Source: Elephas maximus indicus (lineage: Eukaryota > Chordata > Mammalia > Proboscidea > Elephantidae). From it: a stretch of DNA of 64,000 nucleotides. The stretch is from positions 60,529,001 to 60,593,000 of the forward strand of contig NC_064826.1 in NCBI RefSeq assembly GCF_024166365.1, read 5' to 3'. Shown here in pieces: positions 36,488 through 47,353 of the stretch. The position numbers and the translations under genes are program-made. The notes under the pieces were generated by a model. The model worked only from the letters and a program-made list of their open reading frames with translations. It did no database searches and was not told the DNA's origin. Positions within the stretch are counted from its first letter, which is position 1. Every line of letters begins with the position of its first letter.

Positions 36488-37647
36488 TTACCTAAAGTAT
36501 ATCAAAGGAAAAAGAAAATGACATATATCATGCTACAGAAATACTTTATAAAAGAAAACTTTTAGGTAGCCAAAAGTATGTTTTAATCTAAAACTGGGAC
36601 CTGTGTGGTGATCTTGGAGATGGTCTCTTGGCATCTCTAAAACTATTCCCTGCATAACATAGTGATGATGATAATGTCTCTTGGAGTAGTATGGTTTAAA
36701 AATAAAATGAGATCATCAATTTACAGCCTGTTATAAAACCATAAAACACTGTAGTTACATTTTTAAATTACAAATAGTAAATCATTTTAGCTAGGGAATG
36801 TGATATGTGAGATGACAGCATCAGTATAATTATCCTCTGGATACTTTTTCTGGCTTGTAACTACTTGATAAGAACAGACATATGAATGCAGATGAACTGT
36901 CAAGGGCCTTGGGAGGAATGACTGGAATGTTTTTGATAGAAGCACTGCATTTCTGCACTTAATTGCTCCTAACAGGACTTGTCTAGGCTGACCAAAAGGC
37001 ATAAATAAGGTTTTAGTTCACTAAAGGATTAGCTTCTGACCAACTTCACATCCGTGTCTTGAATTCAGTTACAGATGTGGCTCCTGAAGCTTAATTCTGA
37101 TGAATGCAGCATAATACGTTGAATTTTACGACAATCGTAAACGAGGATCCTTTGTTAATGGCACATCTATACCATATATATAAGTAACACTAACAGATTA
37201 TAACTAAGGGAGTTAGTTTCATCTTAGATATTGTGGTGGATATTTTTTCATAAAAACTCCTACAGTACAAATTATATAGCTTGGTGAATAACATGAATGA
37301 TATGCCAATATAATATTTAAGTGTGGTCTCATTGGACCAGGGAATTTACCAGAATTTTAGGGCATGCTTTGACCTACTAGTTTATTTTCTTCAAAACTAT
37401 TCTGAGCTAATTTATGCTTGACATCATTTGGATGTTTTCGCAACTTCTTTACTTTTCCTACGGTCATCTGCAAGTAGATCAATTTACTCAGGTCTCTAGG
37501 TTTTTTGAAATATATGATGGAAAAAATGTCGAAAATTGTCACACAAATGTAGGCGTCATTACTGAGGGCACCTGGAAGTTTGTGTCAGCAGGGGGCTATT
37601 TCTGTAAGTGTGAAAAGGATCCAAATAAGGGGTGACTGGGCAGTGGA
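36488..37647. other. Intergenic, no feature recognised
   Basis: AT-rich; no gene or repeat family assigned. Confidence 0.45.
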
Positions 37648-37812
37648 TGGAGCCCTGGTGGGGCAGTGGTTAAGAGCTCAGCCGCTAACCAAAAGGTCGG
37701 CAGTTCAAATCCACCAACTGCTCCTTGGAAACTTTATGGGGCAGTTCTACTTTGTGCTATAGGCTCGCTGTGAGTCAGAATCTACTCCCCAGCAACAGGT
37801 TTTTTTTTGGGG
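37648..37812 (+). mobile_element. AfroSINE
   Basis: ggagccctggtggggcagtg head, ctccttggaaactttatggg body, and a tail ending in a T-run. Confidence 0.92.
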
Positions 37813-39459
37813 GGGAGGGGGGAGGTGGCAGTGGACAGGGCTGATGGGGAGAGGATGAGAGATGGGGAAGCCTCCATTCATGAAACTAGTTTCCTCAACC
37901 ATTCATTTTCCTCCCCTTTCTCATTTCAATTTGCTCTGTGCCAAAAAAAAAAAAAAAAAAAAGGAACCTTTAAGACTGGACACTGTCCAACAGTTGGAAC
38001 GTAAAAGTCAGTGACAAGAGTTTTGTATTCCATGTACCAAATTCACTGATGACTCACTGGGAACTTGGTATGTCACTTAACCTCATGTTACTTCAGTTCC
38101 TGGATGTGATCACCAAAGGAGAATAATATTTGATCCTAAAAATAATTAACTATGGTGAATGTTTAGAGTTCTAAGAGGATATTTCATTATGTAAATTTCC
38201 ACCACTTCAATAATTACATCGGGCTGTATGTCTTAATGTTTAACTATCTATGTTTTGGCTAAATTCTAAAATTTTACACTAATAAATATGTCTTTCCTCT
38301 TTTTAACTTCACTTCCAACCCTATTTTCCACGTCCCTGACATTCATGTTTTGTGGATTTTGTTCTCTGATAGCATCTTTTCATACTGTTTCAGGTCAGCA
38401 AATCTGCGTCTGCTTTTGATGGCACTTTGGATTCTAATTAAATCTCCTACATTTCACCTTATTTGGATTAATAGGATTCTCTCCCTTAAAAACTACTACC
38501 AGCATATTAGCCTGGTACTCTTATATGGATAAAAAAAGCATAATTTATGTATGACTGGAAATAACGTAAAATAAATTTTATATACTTTTTGTCAAGGGAT
38601 CTTTGTCTATTTTATGTGTCTATGAATTATTCTTCATTGACATATATGCCTTTCAGTGTATAAGCTGCAAAACGGGCAATTTCACTGTTCAACTTGCAGC
38701 TATAGATGATCTTAGAGGTTATCTAGTTCAAGCTCCTCATTTTATAGATAAGTGGGTAAATGACTTACTTGTTCAAGGCCACACAACAGTTAGTGATAGA
38801 GCAGGGACTAGAACCCATGGGTCCTGGGTTCCCAGCCACTGTTGCTAATACTCTAGGCCTAATGCATGTACATGCTTTAACTGATGAACTTGGTTAAAGT
38901 CAACTATTCTGGGTTCAGTCCCCAGGTAAGCTTATCTGTTTGTATTCAGATGCTGCACCTTTAAGTCAGGGCAGCCAAAACTATAACCTTGTGAACCAGA
39001 AGTTCAGATGGAGAACTGGCATAGATCCATCCCCCCACTGAAAATACACATGGCACATAGATGCTGGAGAATCATCTTGTTTGAAGGGACGATACATCAA
39101 TTATCAGTGGCAGCAATCCATTTTATATTCATTTGACAAGCATTTAATTTACATCCACTATGAAATATGAAATAGGTACTGTGCCTTTTCTATCTCAGGG
39201 ATCCTGCTCTCAGGGAACTTACAATCTAAGATGTAGGCAAATGTGAAACAAATAACTACACAAAGAGTTGAATTTTGAAAAGTGTGTAAATATAAGCATC
39301 CAGTTGGGATTTTTTTTTTCTTTGTATCTCAGTTGCTTGCAAAATTAGCTATCTTGATATGTACACAAGAAAAAGCATATATAATGCTAAGTTGATTATT
39401 CTTAATTACTGAGATTTATTTGGTCCATGGCTAACAACTGTTTCTCCTGCCAAGTACAC
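37813..39459. other. Intergenic; ancient repeat pieces
   Basis: G-rich run at 37809-37825 and poly(A) at 37942-37962 (no TSD found). Near 38700-38850 an ancient SINE-like segment (tcctcattttatagataagt, ccacacaacagttagtgata) is seen. No gene. Confidence 0.45.
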
Positions 39460-40622
39460 TGTTGTAATTGTTGTTGTTGTTGGTAGGTGCCCTCAAGTCA
39501 GTTCCAACTCACAGTGAGCCTATGTACCACAGAATGGAACACTGTCCAGTCCTGTGCCATGCTCACAATCGTTGTTATGCTTGAGCCCTTTGTTGCAGGC
39601 ATTATGTTAATCCATTTCATTGAGGGTCTTCCTCTTTTCTGCTGACCCTGTACTTTACCAAGCATGATGTCCTTCTTCAAGGACTGAATCCTCCTTACAA
39701 CATGTCCAAAGTATGAAAGACGCAGTTTCGCTACCCTTGCTTCTAAGGCGCATTCTGGTTGTACTTCTCCCAAGACAAATGTGTTTGTTCTTCTGGCAGT
39801 CCATGGTATATTCAATATTCTTCACCAGCACCACAACCAAAGACATCAATTCTTCTTCGGTTGGTCTTCCTTCTTCATTGTCCACCTTTCTCATGCATGC
39901 GATGCGATTGAAAACACCATGGCTTGGGTCAGGCACATGTTAGTCTTCAAGGTGATATCTTTGCTTTTCAACACTTTAAAGAGGTCCCTTTGGAGCAGAT
40001 TTGCCCAGTGCAATGTGTCTTTGATATCTTGACTGCAGCTTCCATGGCTGTTGATTATGGATCCAAGTAAAATGAAATCCTTGACAACTTCAATCTTTTC
40101 TCTGTTTATCATGATGTTACTTATTGGTCCAGTTGTGAAGATTTTTGTTTTCTTTATGTGGAGTGTGTAATCTACACTGAAGGCTGTGGTCTGTGATCTT
40201 CTTCAGTTAAGTGCTTCAAGTCCTCTTCGCTTTCAGCAAGCAAGTTTGTGTCATCTGCATATCACAGGTAGTTAATGAGTCTTCCTCCAATCCTGATGCC
40301 CCGTTCTTCTGCATATAGTCCAGCTTCTCGGATTATTTGCTCAGCATACAGATTGAATAGGTATGGTGAAAGGACACAACCCTGACACACACCTTTCCTG
40401 ACTTTAAACCACACAGTATCCCCTTGTTCTGTCTGAACAATTGCCTCTGGATCTATGTACAGGTTCCTCATGAGCACGATTAAGTGTTCTGAAATTCCCA
40501 TTCTTCACAATGTTACCCACTGCCATGGGTGACCCTGCTGGTATCTGAACAGCGGTGGCACAGCTTCCAGCATCACAGCAACACCCAAGCCCCCACAGTA
40601 CGAAAAAGAGACAGACACGTGG
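39460..40622 (-). mobile_element. RTE/BovB LINE with internal deletion, antisense
   Basis: On the minus strand the copy begins with the RTE 5' end (gtgtctgtctctttttcgta, shared with 62107). After about 95 bp it jumps near 40530 straight into reverse-transcriptase coding sequence at 40262-40501, with GVCQGCVLSPYLFNLY of the palm domain, followed by C-terminal parts at 39891-40112 and 39498-39815. The 3' end gives caacaac-type repeats. The endonuclease and first part of the RT are missing. Stops and frameshifts make it inactive. Confidence 0.88.
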
Positions 40623-41097
40623 GGGCTGTTGTATTTAGGTGAAGATTTTTTTGGAGGTGGAGGAGCTGGAGTTTTGGAGGGGGTCAGGGAAGAAGGAAAC
40701 ACAAGTGTTTTGATGTCTGAATATTGTTATTATTATTATAAAGTAATATATTCTTTGGGTAAAACATTCAAACTGTACTTAAAGGTATAAAATGAAACGT
40801 TCTGTCTATTCTGGGTACCCACTTATAACAGTTTTTTTCCCCCAGAAATTTTCCATACATACAGAATCATACCTATGTGTATCTTTTTCTACAAATGGGA
40901 TAATATTGACCATGTCTCTTCACTTACTATATCCTAGATATATTTATATATTAATACATATAGATTTATCTCATTTTTTAAAATAGTTGCATACTATACC
41001 TTTGTGTGCATATGCCATAATTTATTTAAACAGAAGTTACCTTTTTTTTTCTTTAAAGTCAGAAATACTGGTGAGGTAAAGCAAGGATATATTTAAT
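40623..41097. other. Unassigned, possibly old L1
   Basis: The stretch 40780-41040 (ttccatacatacagaatcat, ataatttatttaaacagaag) looks like a degraded antisense L1 3' UTR. No gene. Confidence 0.35.
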
Positions 41098-41254
41098 AAA
41101 CCTGTTGTCGATGAGTTGATTTGAATTCATTAGTGACCCTACAGGACAGAAGAGAACTGCCCCATAGAGTTTCCAAAGAGTGCCCGGTGGATCTGAACTG
41201 CCAACCTTTTGGTTAGCAGCCATAGCTCTTAACCACCACACCACCAGGATTTCC
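41098..41254 (-). mobile_element. AfroSINE, antisense
   Basis: aaacctgttgtcgatgagtt tail to accacaccaccaggatttcc head. Confidence 0.9.
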
Positions 41255-42098
41255 ATATTTAATAAAAGCATCTTTAAAACAGTCATTGTCAGAGTGAATA
41301 ACAGCATCGCCACATACATATAACAGTCAAATTTTATTAAAATGAGTATTTCTTCGCCTTTGTTGACTTGTAGAACCCATCAGTGTTTTGACTGGTTGCT
41401 TGGTGATTTCATTCACCACTGCTGATAACTTTCTCCCTAACTAACCTGAGGAAGTGGTAAAAGTCAAACTCTTTCCTGTATGAGACCACACTTGGGGCTG
41501 TCTGTAATATCCAGCCAGATATGGCCACCGGGACCAAACATCCTTGTACTTTAGTTCCGGCCCACTTTGCTGAAGAATTCCCCACCCTCCTCTGTTCCCC
41601 TCTTGGCTTAACTTCCTGTCTTTTATCAGCTACAATCCATTTAGACTCTACAATGTGCTCAGAGCAGGGTAGAACAAAAAGTGTCCTACCTCCCAATTTA
41701 AGGAATTTTTTTTTTTTTAGGGGGCTAGTTTTTTTTTTTTTTTAAGATAGAAATCTTTTAACCAAACATAAACTCCCCAAAACTTCCTTTAACCCAGACA
41801 GTATTGTCACTCTCACAAGCTCTTACTACTTACGCAGCCAGATGACTCAAGATTGCTAACATTTCTATTCATAAGAGTTTGCTGGCCCCAAACCAACACA
41901 TTCTGGCCCTCCCCCATCTTCCTTCTCTCTTCCCTGGAGAGAGCGTTTGCTGCACCAAGTTTCAGTAGAATGAAGACTATGTGGGTTTGCTGCCTGAACT
42001 GTTTATCCTGGGATTTAAAAAGCCCTCACTCCTTTTTAAAGTTTTTTTTTTTTTGGAGGTGAGGGAAAAGGAAGGCAAAATCTTTTTGGCCTCTATAC
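41255..42098. other. Intergenic, no feature recognised
   Basis: Contains T-runs at 41707-41717 and 41730-41743. No gene. Confidence 0.45.
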
Positions 42099-42300
42099 CC
42101 ATTGCCATGGAATAGATTTCGACACAAAGCAACCGTATAGGAGAGTAGAACGGCCGCACAGGGTTTCCAAGGCTATAATTTTTAGGGACGCTGACTGCCA
42201 AAGACTGCCCTATCTTCCTCTCGCAGAGCGGCTGGTGGGTTCGAACCTCTGATTTTTCGGTTAGCAGCCAAGCGCTTGACCACTGCGTCACCAGGGCTCC
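42099..42300 (-). mobile_element. AfroSINE, long subtype, antisense, CpG-rich copy
   Basis: Well-preserved copy that keeps several CpGs (gaacggccgcacagg, ctctcgcagagcggctggtg, gcagccaagcgcttgacc). It ends about 340 bp before the CDK14 CpG island. Confidence 0.92.
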
Positions 42301-42444
42301 TTTTGGCCTCTAAGTCTTACAATTCAGAAATATATTGTAAAAATGAGAAAGAAATAATCAAGGATTTCGGTTTGCTCTTCACTGCATAACTGGGTATTCA
42401 TATCGGAAATCATTTAGATCCACCTTCCTTTCTGTCGCCCACAG

Positions 42445-42484
42445 CCAGAGCTAGGAATGAGGGAACCAGAGCTAGGAATGAGGG
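42445..42484 (+). repeat. 19-bp direct repeat upstream of the CpG island
   Basis: ccagagctaggaatgaggg occurs at 42445-42463 and again at 42466-42484, separated by aa: a small tandem duplication in the CDK14 upstream region. Confidence 0.95.
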
Positions 42485-43262
42485 GTCCTGCCTTCCAGCG
42501 GGTTACAGCTGGAGCTTCCACTTCTGCACTCGACCCTCAAAAAAACGAGCCCACCTTTCCCTTTGAATGTTTCACTTCACAGCTTCCTCGGCAAGATTGG
42601 GGAAAAAATAAAAAAGTCACTCTCAAACCCAAGCGCGTTCCGGAGACCTTACCGCCATCCTCTCCATCCTGGGGGGCAGTGGTAGCAGCCGCCCTCCACC
42701 CAACTCGGCGCCCTTTTAGCACCCGTTCACGGCAGTGGACTCAGCCCTTTTCCCCCTTCAGTGGATCCCCCCGCCCCCAGCCCCCGAGAGGCGGCCCGCT
42801 CCCGGCCCAGCCTCTTCCCTCCGCCGGCCCGGGCCCCTGAGAGCGCGGGCGGGGCGGGGCAGGCAGGGCCGGGAGAGGAGCGAGGGTAGCCGAGAGGGGG
42901 CGCCGTCTGGGCTCGAGCCTGGCCGGGAGGGCCGCAGAGGACGCGGGCACCGCGCGGGTAGCCGAGGTCTCGCCGGGGTCCCGCGCCCCGGGCCTCCGGC
43001 AAGGAGTAGGCGGGGCGGCGGCGGGAGGGGCGCTGAGGACGGTGGGGGCGGCGATTCCGCGTTGCGGTTCTTTCTCTTAAGCGCCCGCAACTCGAGGCTG
43101 AGAACTTCTCCCCGCCCCGCTCGGCCCGAGCTCTGCGCGGTCGGCGACCCCTACTACCGCACCTTGTCCCCGTCTCGCCCCCGCCCTCGCCTCCGGCCGC
43201 GCCGCCCCCCCTGCTGGTCGCCAGCCGCCAGCCGCGCTTCTCTCAGTTACAAAGGAGGGAAA

Positions 43263-43337
43263 ATGAGCCGGGCGGCGGCGGCGCGGCGCGGGGCCACCAC
43301 GGCGGCGGCGAGCGCAGCCGCCCCCGGCACCACGTAG
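43263..43337 (+). other. Upstream ORF in the CDK14 leader
   Basis: An ATG at 43263 opens a 24-codon, alanine-rich frame (MSRAAAARRG...) that ends at TAG 43335-43337, 212 bases before the CDK14 start. The context is aaaATGa, with A at -3. If transcription begins upstream of it, the uORF could reduce CDK14 translation. Whether it lies in the mRNA is not known from the sequence. Confidence 0.5.
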
Positions 43338-43549
43338 AACGCCCCGGCCCGCCCGCCTTGCCGGGGCCCAGGCCCGAGCGGAGCCTGCCCGCCGGCGGTT
43401 CGTCTCCGAGCCGTGCGCGTCGCCTCCCGGCCCGAGGAGGAGGTGGAGGAGGAGGAGGCGCCGCCTTCCCTGTGCCGCGCGCCCTCGCCGTTGTCTGCGC
43501 TCTACTCTGGACCAGTTTAGGGAAGTTGCCCCGGCCCCGCGTCGCCCAG

Positions 43550-43640
43550 ATGTGCGACCTTATTGAGCCGCAGCCGGCCGAGAAGATCGGCAAGATGAAG
43601 AAGTTGCGGAGAACTTTGTCGGAGAGTTTCAGCCGCATTG
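43550..43640 (+). CDS. CDK14: CDK14 coding exon 1
   Basis: The exon encodes MCDLIEPQPAEKIGKMKKLR and ten further residues to ...SESFSRI plus one base of the next codon. It ends at the consensus donor cattg|gtgagt (43640/43641). This is the N-terminus of the long isoform of CDK14 (PFTAIRE kinase 1), about 469 residues in human. CDK14 is a TAIRE-family cyclin-dependent kinase recruited to the plasma membrane by cyclin Y; it phosphorylates LRP6 and so links G2/M to Wnt signalling. The kinase domain is not in this window. The start is chosen by identity with the known N-terminus. Its context is weak (C at -3, T at +4), whereas Met16 at 43595 has A at -3. The frame stays open upstream to 43358 without an ATG. 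Confidence 0.95.
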
Positions 43641-43720
43641 GTGAGTAGCGCTCTGCCCCAGGCTCCCCCGCTCGACGCCCCCGTCGCCGGCTCCCCTCGG
43701 CCCAGAGCCCTGCCACGCTC

Positions 43721-44297
43721 CAGGCACTAGCAATGCAGCGGTCACCCGGAGCTGTCGTGGGGTGCGCTGTGCTGCACTGCACAGGCGGGTAGGAGGGGAC
43801 AGTGCCCGGGACCTGGGGGAGGGCGGCGACGCGTTAAGGAGCGACACCTTTTTCCCTAGGACCTGGGCGTTCATTTATGGACAATTTCTAGTCTACAATT
43901 TGGGTTCCGCCTTTCAGCCCCTAGCGCTCGGACTTTCGCGCCCGCGGGGGATCAGCGAAGGGACGCCCTGGCCCCCACCGCTCCCGGGGCTGCGCCGCCT
44001 CCTGGGTCACTTGTATTTTTTACGCGCAGGGTTTGGTATAGAGTGTCAATAATTTAGCTTTGGAAATTGGTGAAACGTTGAGTTGTGCCTTGGTATTGTC
44101 TAGCACATCCAACCCAAAGGGAAGTGGGATAGATATCTTGGGACCTTTTGTTCAGTACTCTGGGTCCTAGAAAGCGAAATTGGGATGTTAGTCCTGTGGT
44201 CTTTGAATCTTCCCATTGCTCTAGAGAACGCGCTGTAGAGTTGTCTGGACATTTGGGAATAAGTCTCCCGAACTTCTTCCATTTACGAGAGCTCAGG
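43721..44297 (+). other. CDK14 intron 1, first part
   Basis: GC falls away beyond the CpG island. No second gene is seen; the open frame at 43762-44052 is a GC-rich chance frame. Confidence 0.55.
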
Positions 44298-44608
44298 GAC
44301 AAACAAATCTGTCTTGGAAGACGTAGAGCCAGAATGCTCCTTAGAAGCGAGGGTGGCGAGACTTGCCTTAAGTACTTTGGACATGTTATGAGGAAGGACT
44401 GGTCCCTGGAGAAGGACATCGTGCTTGGTAAAGTAGAGGGTTAGTGAAAAAGAGGAAGCCCCTCAACAAGGTGGATTGACACAGTGGCTGCAACAATGGG
44501 CTCAAACATGGCAACGATTGTGGGACGGGCGTTGTTTGGTTCTGCTGTACATGGGGTCGCTATGAGTCGACCCAACTCGACTGCACCTAACAACAACGGG
44601 GGCTATTG
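44298..44608 (+). mobile_element. RTE/BovB LINE 3' end, sense, in CDK14 intron 1
   Basis: Starts gacaaacaaatctgtcttgg and continues tactttggacatgttatgag and tcaaacatggcaacgattgt. It finishes with gggtcgctatgagtcgaccc and cacctaacaacaacg. The translated piece matches the end of the RTE ORF seen in reverse at 39498-39815 (YFGHV). A 5'-truncated copy. Confidence 0.85.
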
Positions 44609-46074
44609 TCTTTAAACCAACCAATCAACCAATAAAAACCGACCTAGAAATTTTAGGACATTTAAGAATAAATCCATGTCACAGGCTATAACAGGGTGAC
44701 AACGGTGTCACGTGGAATGGGTTTGTTAGATTTCGAGTGTTGACCATAGAAAACCCCATTTAACAATAAGAGGTAGCGCCTTCTTTACTGTCATAACTTT
44801 TATTTACACAGGTAACTGTGCTCAGCAAGAAAATCATAGGAGCATGAAAAATAACCCCTTAGAGACTCTAAGAGCCTTCTAGCCTTTGTTTCACTTGTTT
44901 AACATGCCATCCATGTTAATGAAGGTGTTAATGGAAATTAAGTGTAAATGTGCTTAATACCTTAAAACAAAATAAAACCCTGGGCTGTTAAAAGTGCAGA
45001 TGAATATTATAGTCATCCTTCCATCCATTCTTTTAAAAATCATTTTATAAGTGCACCTTAAATTATGCAAACTTTCATCAAGTGAGAAAAAGCATCAAAA
45101 TTTAGGCGAGCTTTCTTTGTCTTTTAATTTAAAATTTTGTATTGGTAAACCAAATCTTTTCCAAGATACTGTAAAGTTATGGTGTGTACCCAATACTTAG
45201 TCCTGGTTTTATTTATGGCATGTGTTGGATATTTGTAGTTTCACTCTTCAGAGTCAGGAATACATGTGGGGAGTTCCTAAATTCAAATGAAGTTTGCAGC
45301 CAAGAAGTGGGAGAGAGCAAGGTGTTGAGCTGGTGTACATTATTAAGTAGGATGTTTTAGCCACCAACCCAAACCATCACATATGCAGATCCTGGAGTCC
45401 ATTAGGCTCCTGTTCTAAAAGACATTAACTGTGTATTTACTAATGCTAATGACTCTGTTGGAGCCCCTCCAGTTTTGTGTTAAATAATTCATTGCAATTG
45501 AGTCTCAGTAAGAAACCAAAGACATTAATATAAAAATTCCTTATGTTTAAATAATTCCAGAGTTTTAATCAACAATCAGTAAAATTTGGATTAACTGCAG
45601 GGCTGGCAAATGGAGAATTATGGTTAATTGAATTTTCTAGCTTACTGAGATTTAGTGATGTGAAACTCCCTTTGATTCCAATGCTTGTTAAAATGTCTTC
45701 TAAGACCTCCTAGGAGATTTTCCTTCCTGTCTTTAGGAAGCGGTGTACAGTGCAGTGAACATGACTGATTATTTCTTTATTGATGGAGGGTCAGTAGGAA
45801 ACTGCAGTAATGAATTGCAGAATTCAGTAACGATTCTGAGTAGCAGATATCATTGTGGAGCACTCTAAAAGAAGATACAGAAGTTCTAAGTGACTATGAT
45901 TGTATACCAACTCCAGGACATTCATTACAGGAAAATAAATCTCTGTTATTTATTTATTTTATTGCTATTTCATATTTTATTTGTAAAATCAAAAGCAGTG
46001 AAATAATTCTGATTATTTCAGGATTTTTAAGGCACTGGAGGCTGTTGAATTAAGGCTTTACTATGGGATTATAT
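44609..46074 (+). other. CDK14 intron 1, no repeat recognised
   Basis: AT-rich sequence that looks single copy. Conserved non-coding sites may exist but cannot be judged without alignment. Confidence 0.5.
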
Positions 46075-46290
46075 AGTGCATGGATTAAGGGTGCCCGTTG
46101 TGCGTCTGGCCTGGGGGTTCTAGGTGTTGCTACTCTTAGTTGAGTGACCCTGGACAAGTCCCTCAACTGCTCTGAACTTCAGTTTTTCATGTACAACTAA
46201 GTCTTTGCACTTAGGGAAATAATACATATGATGCTCTTTGTGATATAATAAGGACTCAATAAACCTTCACAGTATATTATTGTTGTCATT
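46075..46290 (+). mobile_element. MIR-like ancient SINE
   Basis: gtgaccctggacaagtccct, followed by aactgctctgaacttcagtt and ending with ggactcaataaaccttca, is a degraded MIR pattern. Confidence 0.55.
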
Positions 46291-46344
46291 ATTAGGGATT
46301 ACATCATACTGAGGTAGCTGATCTTACAGGTTGGAGACAAGAGT

Positions 46345-46560
46345 ATGGCCAGCGTGGAAACAGGATGGGTTCTGGAGTTAGGCAAGTCTGGGTTTGAACC
46401 CTGTTTTCCTTGCTTGCTCTGTGCCTTGGGTAACTTGGAGAATTTCCTTAAGCCCCAGGGTCCTCATCTGTTAATATTCATAAGGTTGTTGTAAAGACTG
46501 AATCAGATACAATGCATAAACTGTCTAGTCCAGTATCTGTCACATGTTGAAGATCAGTAC
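46345..46560 (+). mobile_element. MIR ancient SINE
   Basis: Clearer MIR copy: gttctggagttaggcaagtc, tgggtttgaaccctgttttc, and gttgttgtaaagactgaatc. Confidence 0.7.
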
Positions 46561-47188
46561 TGGAGCCTATTATTATTCCTTCCAATTTCTCCATTTCTCC
46601 CATATTTTCCTTTTTTCATTGGTACTTCATGGGGAGATCAAAGTGAAATGCTTTATTCCCATTGAATAATCGGACATCTCAATGTACTTGTCTTCTCTAA
46701 CCAATCTAAGATGGCTATTGAAATAAACATACTGCTTTATTTTGCTTTTTGATATGTTTCAGAAGTATAGTTTGTTTCGTGATGAAATGTACAGTATCAT
46801 TGTTCAGCCATTAAAAATTACTCACCTACAGAAAATGAGGACAATCTTTAAAAATATGTGGTATCCAATCAATGTTTATTAATAATAATTCTAAATAGAA
46901 GAAAGTATACATGTTAATGTTTAATTTATCCAAAAGTGAAAGATCCTGTTGATCCCCATCCCAAATACAGCTGATCTGAGATTACTACATTATAAAAGGA
47001 CTAATAAAACACATTGGCTTTCAAGCCACAGCATTCTAATTTACAACATCTGCCAGGGAATGACTATAATACAACCATGGTTCTTTTATAAGACTGGTGT
47101 AATTGAATTTTAAAGTCACCCATTGATTTCAGTAGTGACTATTTATGGCTTTCTGCCAAATAGCATCAGTGTGGTCACTTATTTAGGA
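46561..47188 (+). other. CDK14 intron 1, unassigned
   Basis: AT-rich; nothing recognised. Confidence 0.5.
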
Positions 47189-47353
47189 ATTACTGGCAGT
47201 TTGGTGGTTAAGAGTTCGGCTCCCAACCAAAAAGCCAGCAGTTCGAATCCACCAGCTGCTCCTTGGAAACCCTGTGGAGCGGTTCTTCTCTCCTATAGGG
47301 TCACTTTGAGTCATAATTGACTTGATGGCAACAGGTTTTTTTTTTTTTTTTTT
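47189..47353 (+). mobile_element. AfroSINE in CDK14 intron 1
   Basis: Head ggcagtttggtggttaagag, body ctccttggaaaccctgtgga, tail ending in a 16-T run at 47338-47353. Confidence 0.92.

Larger units (their letters stand above)
42640..43720 (+). promoter_or_regulatory. CDK14: CpG-island promoter of CDK14
   Basis: About 1.1 kb rich in G, C and CpG in an otherwise CpG-poor window. GC-box-like sequences occur at 42847-42860 (ggcggggcggggc) and 43008-43020 (ggcggggcggcgg). No TATA box is evident, as usual for a broadly expressed gene. The start codon lies at 43550, so the transcription start probably falls within about 42.9-43.5 kb; the sequence alone does not fix it. Confidence 0.88.

Noticed and set aside
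1..42600. An upstream neighbour gene such as CLDN12
   Set aside because: In human CLDN12 lies upstream of CDK14, but no claudin-like frame is present in this window.
42735..43337. 200-codon open frame over the CpG island
   Set aside because: GC-rich sequence lacks stops in all frames. It does not resemble a protein I know and overlaps the promoter and leader of CDK14. Only the final 24-codon ATG uORF is kept as a possibility.
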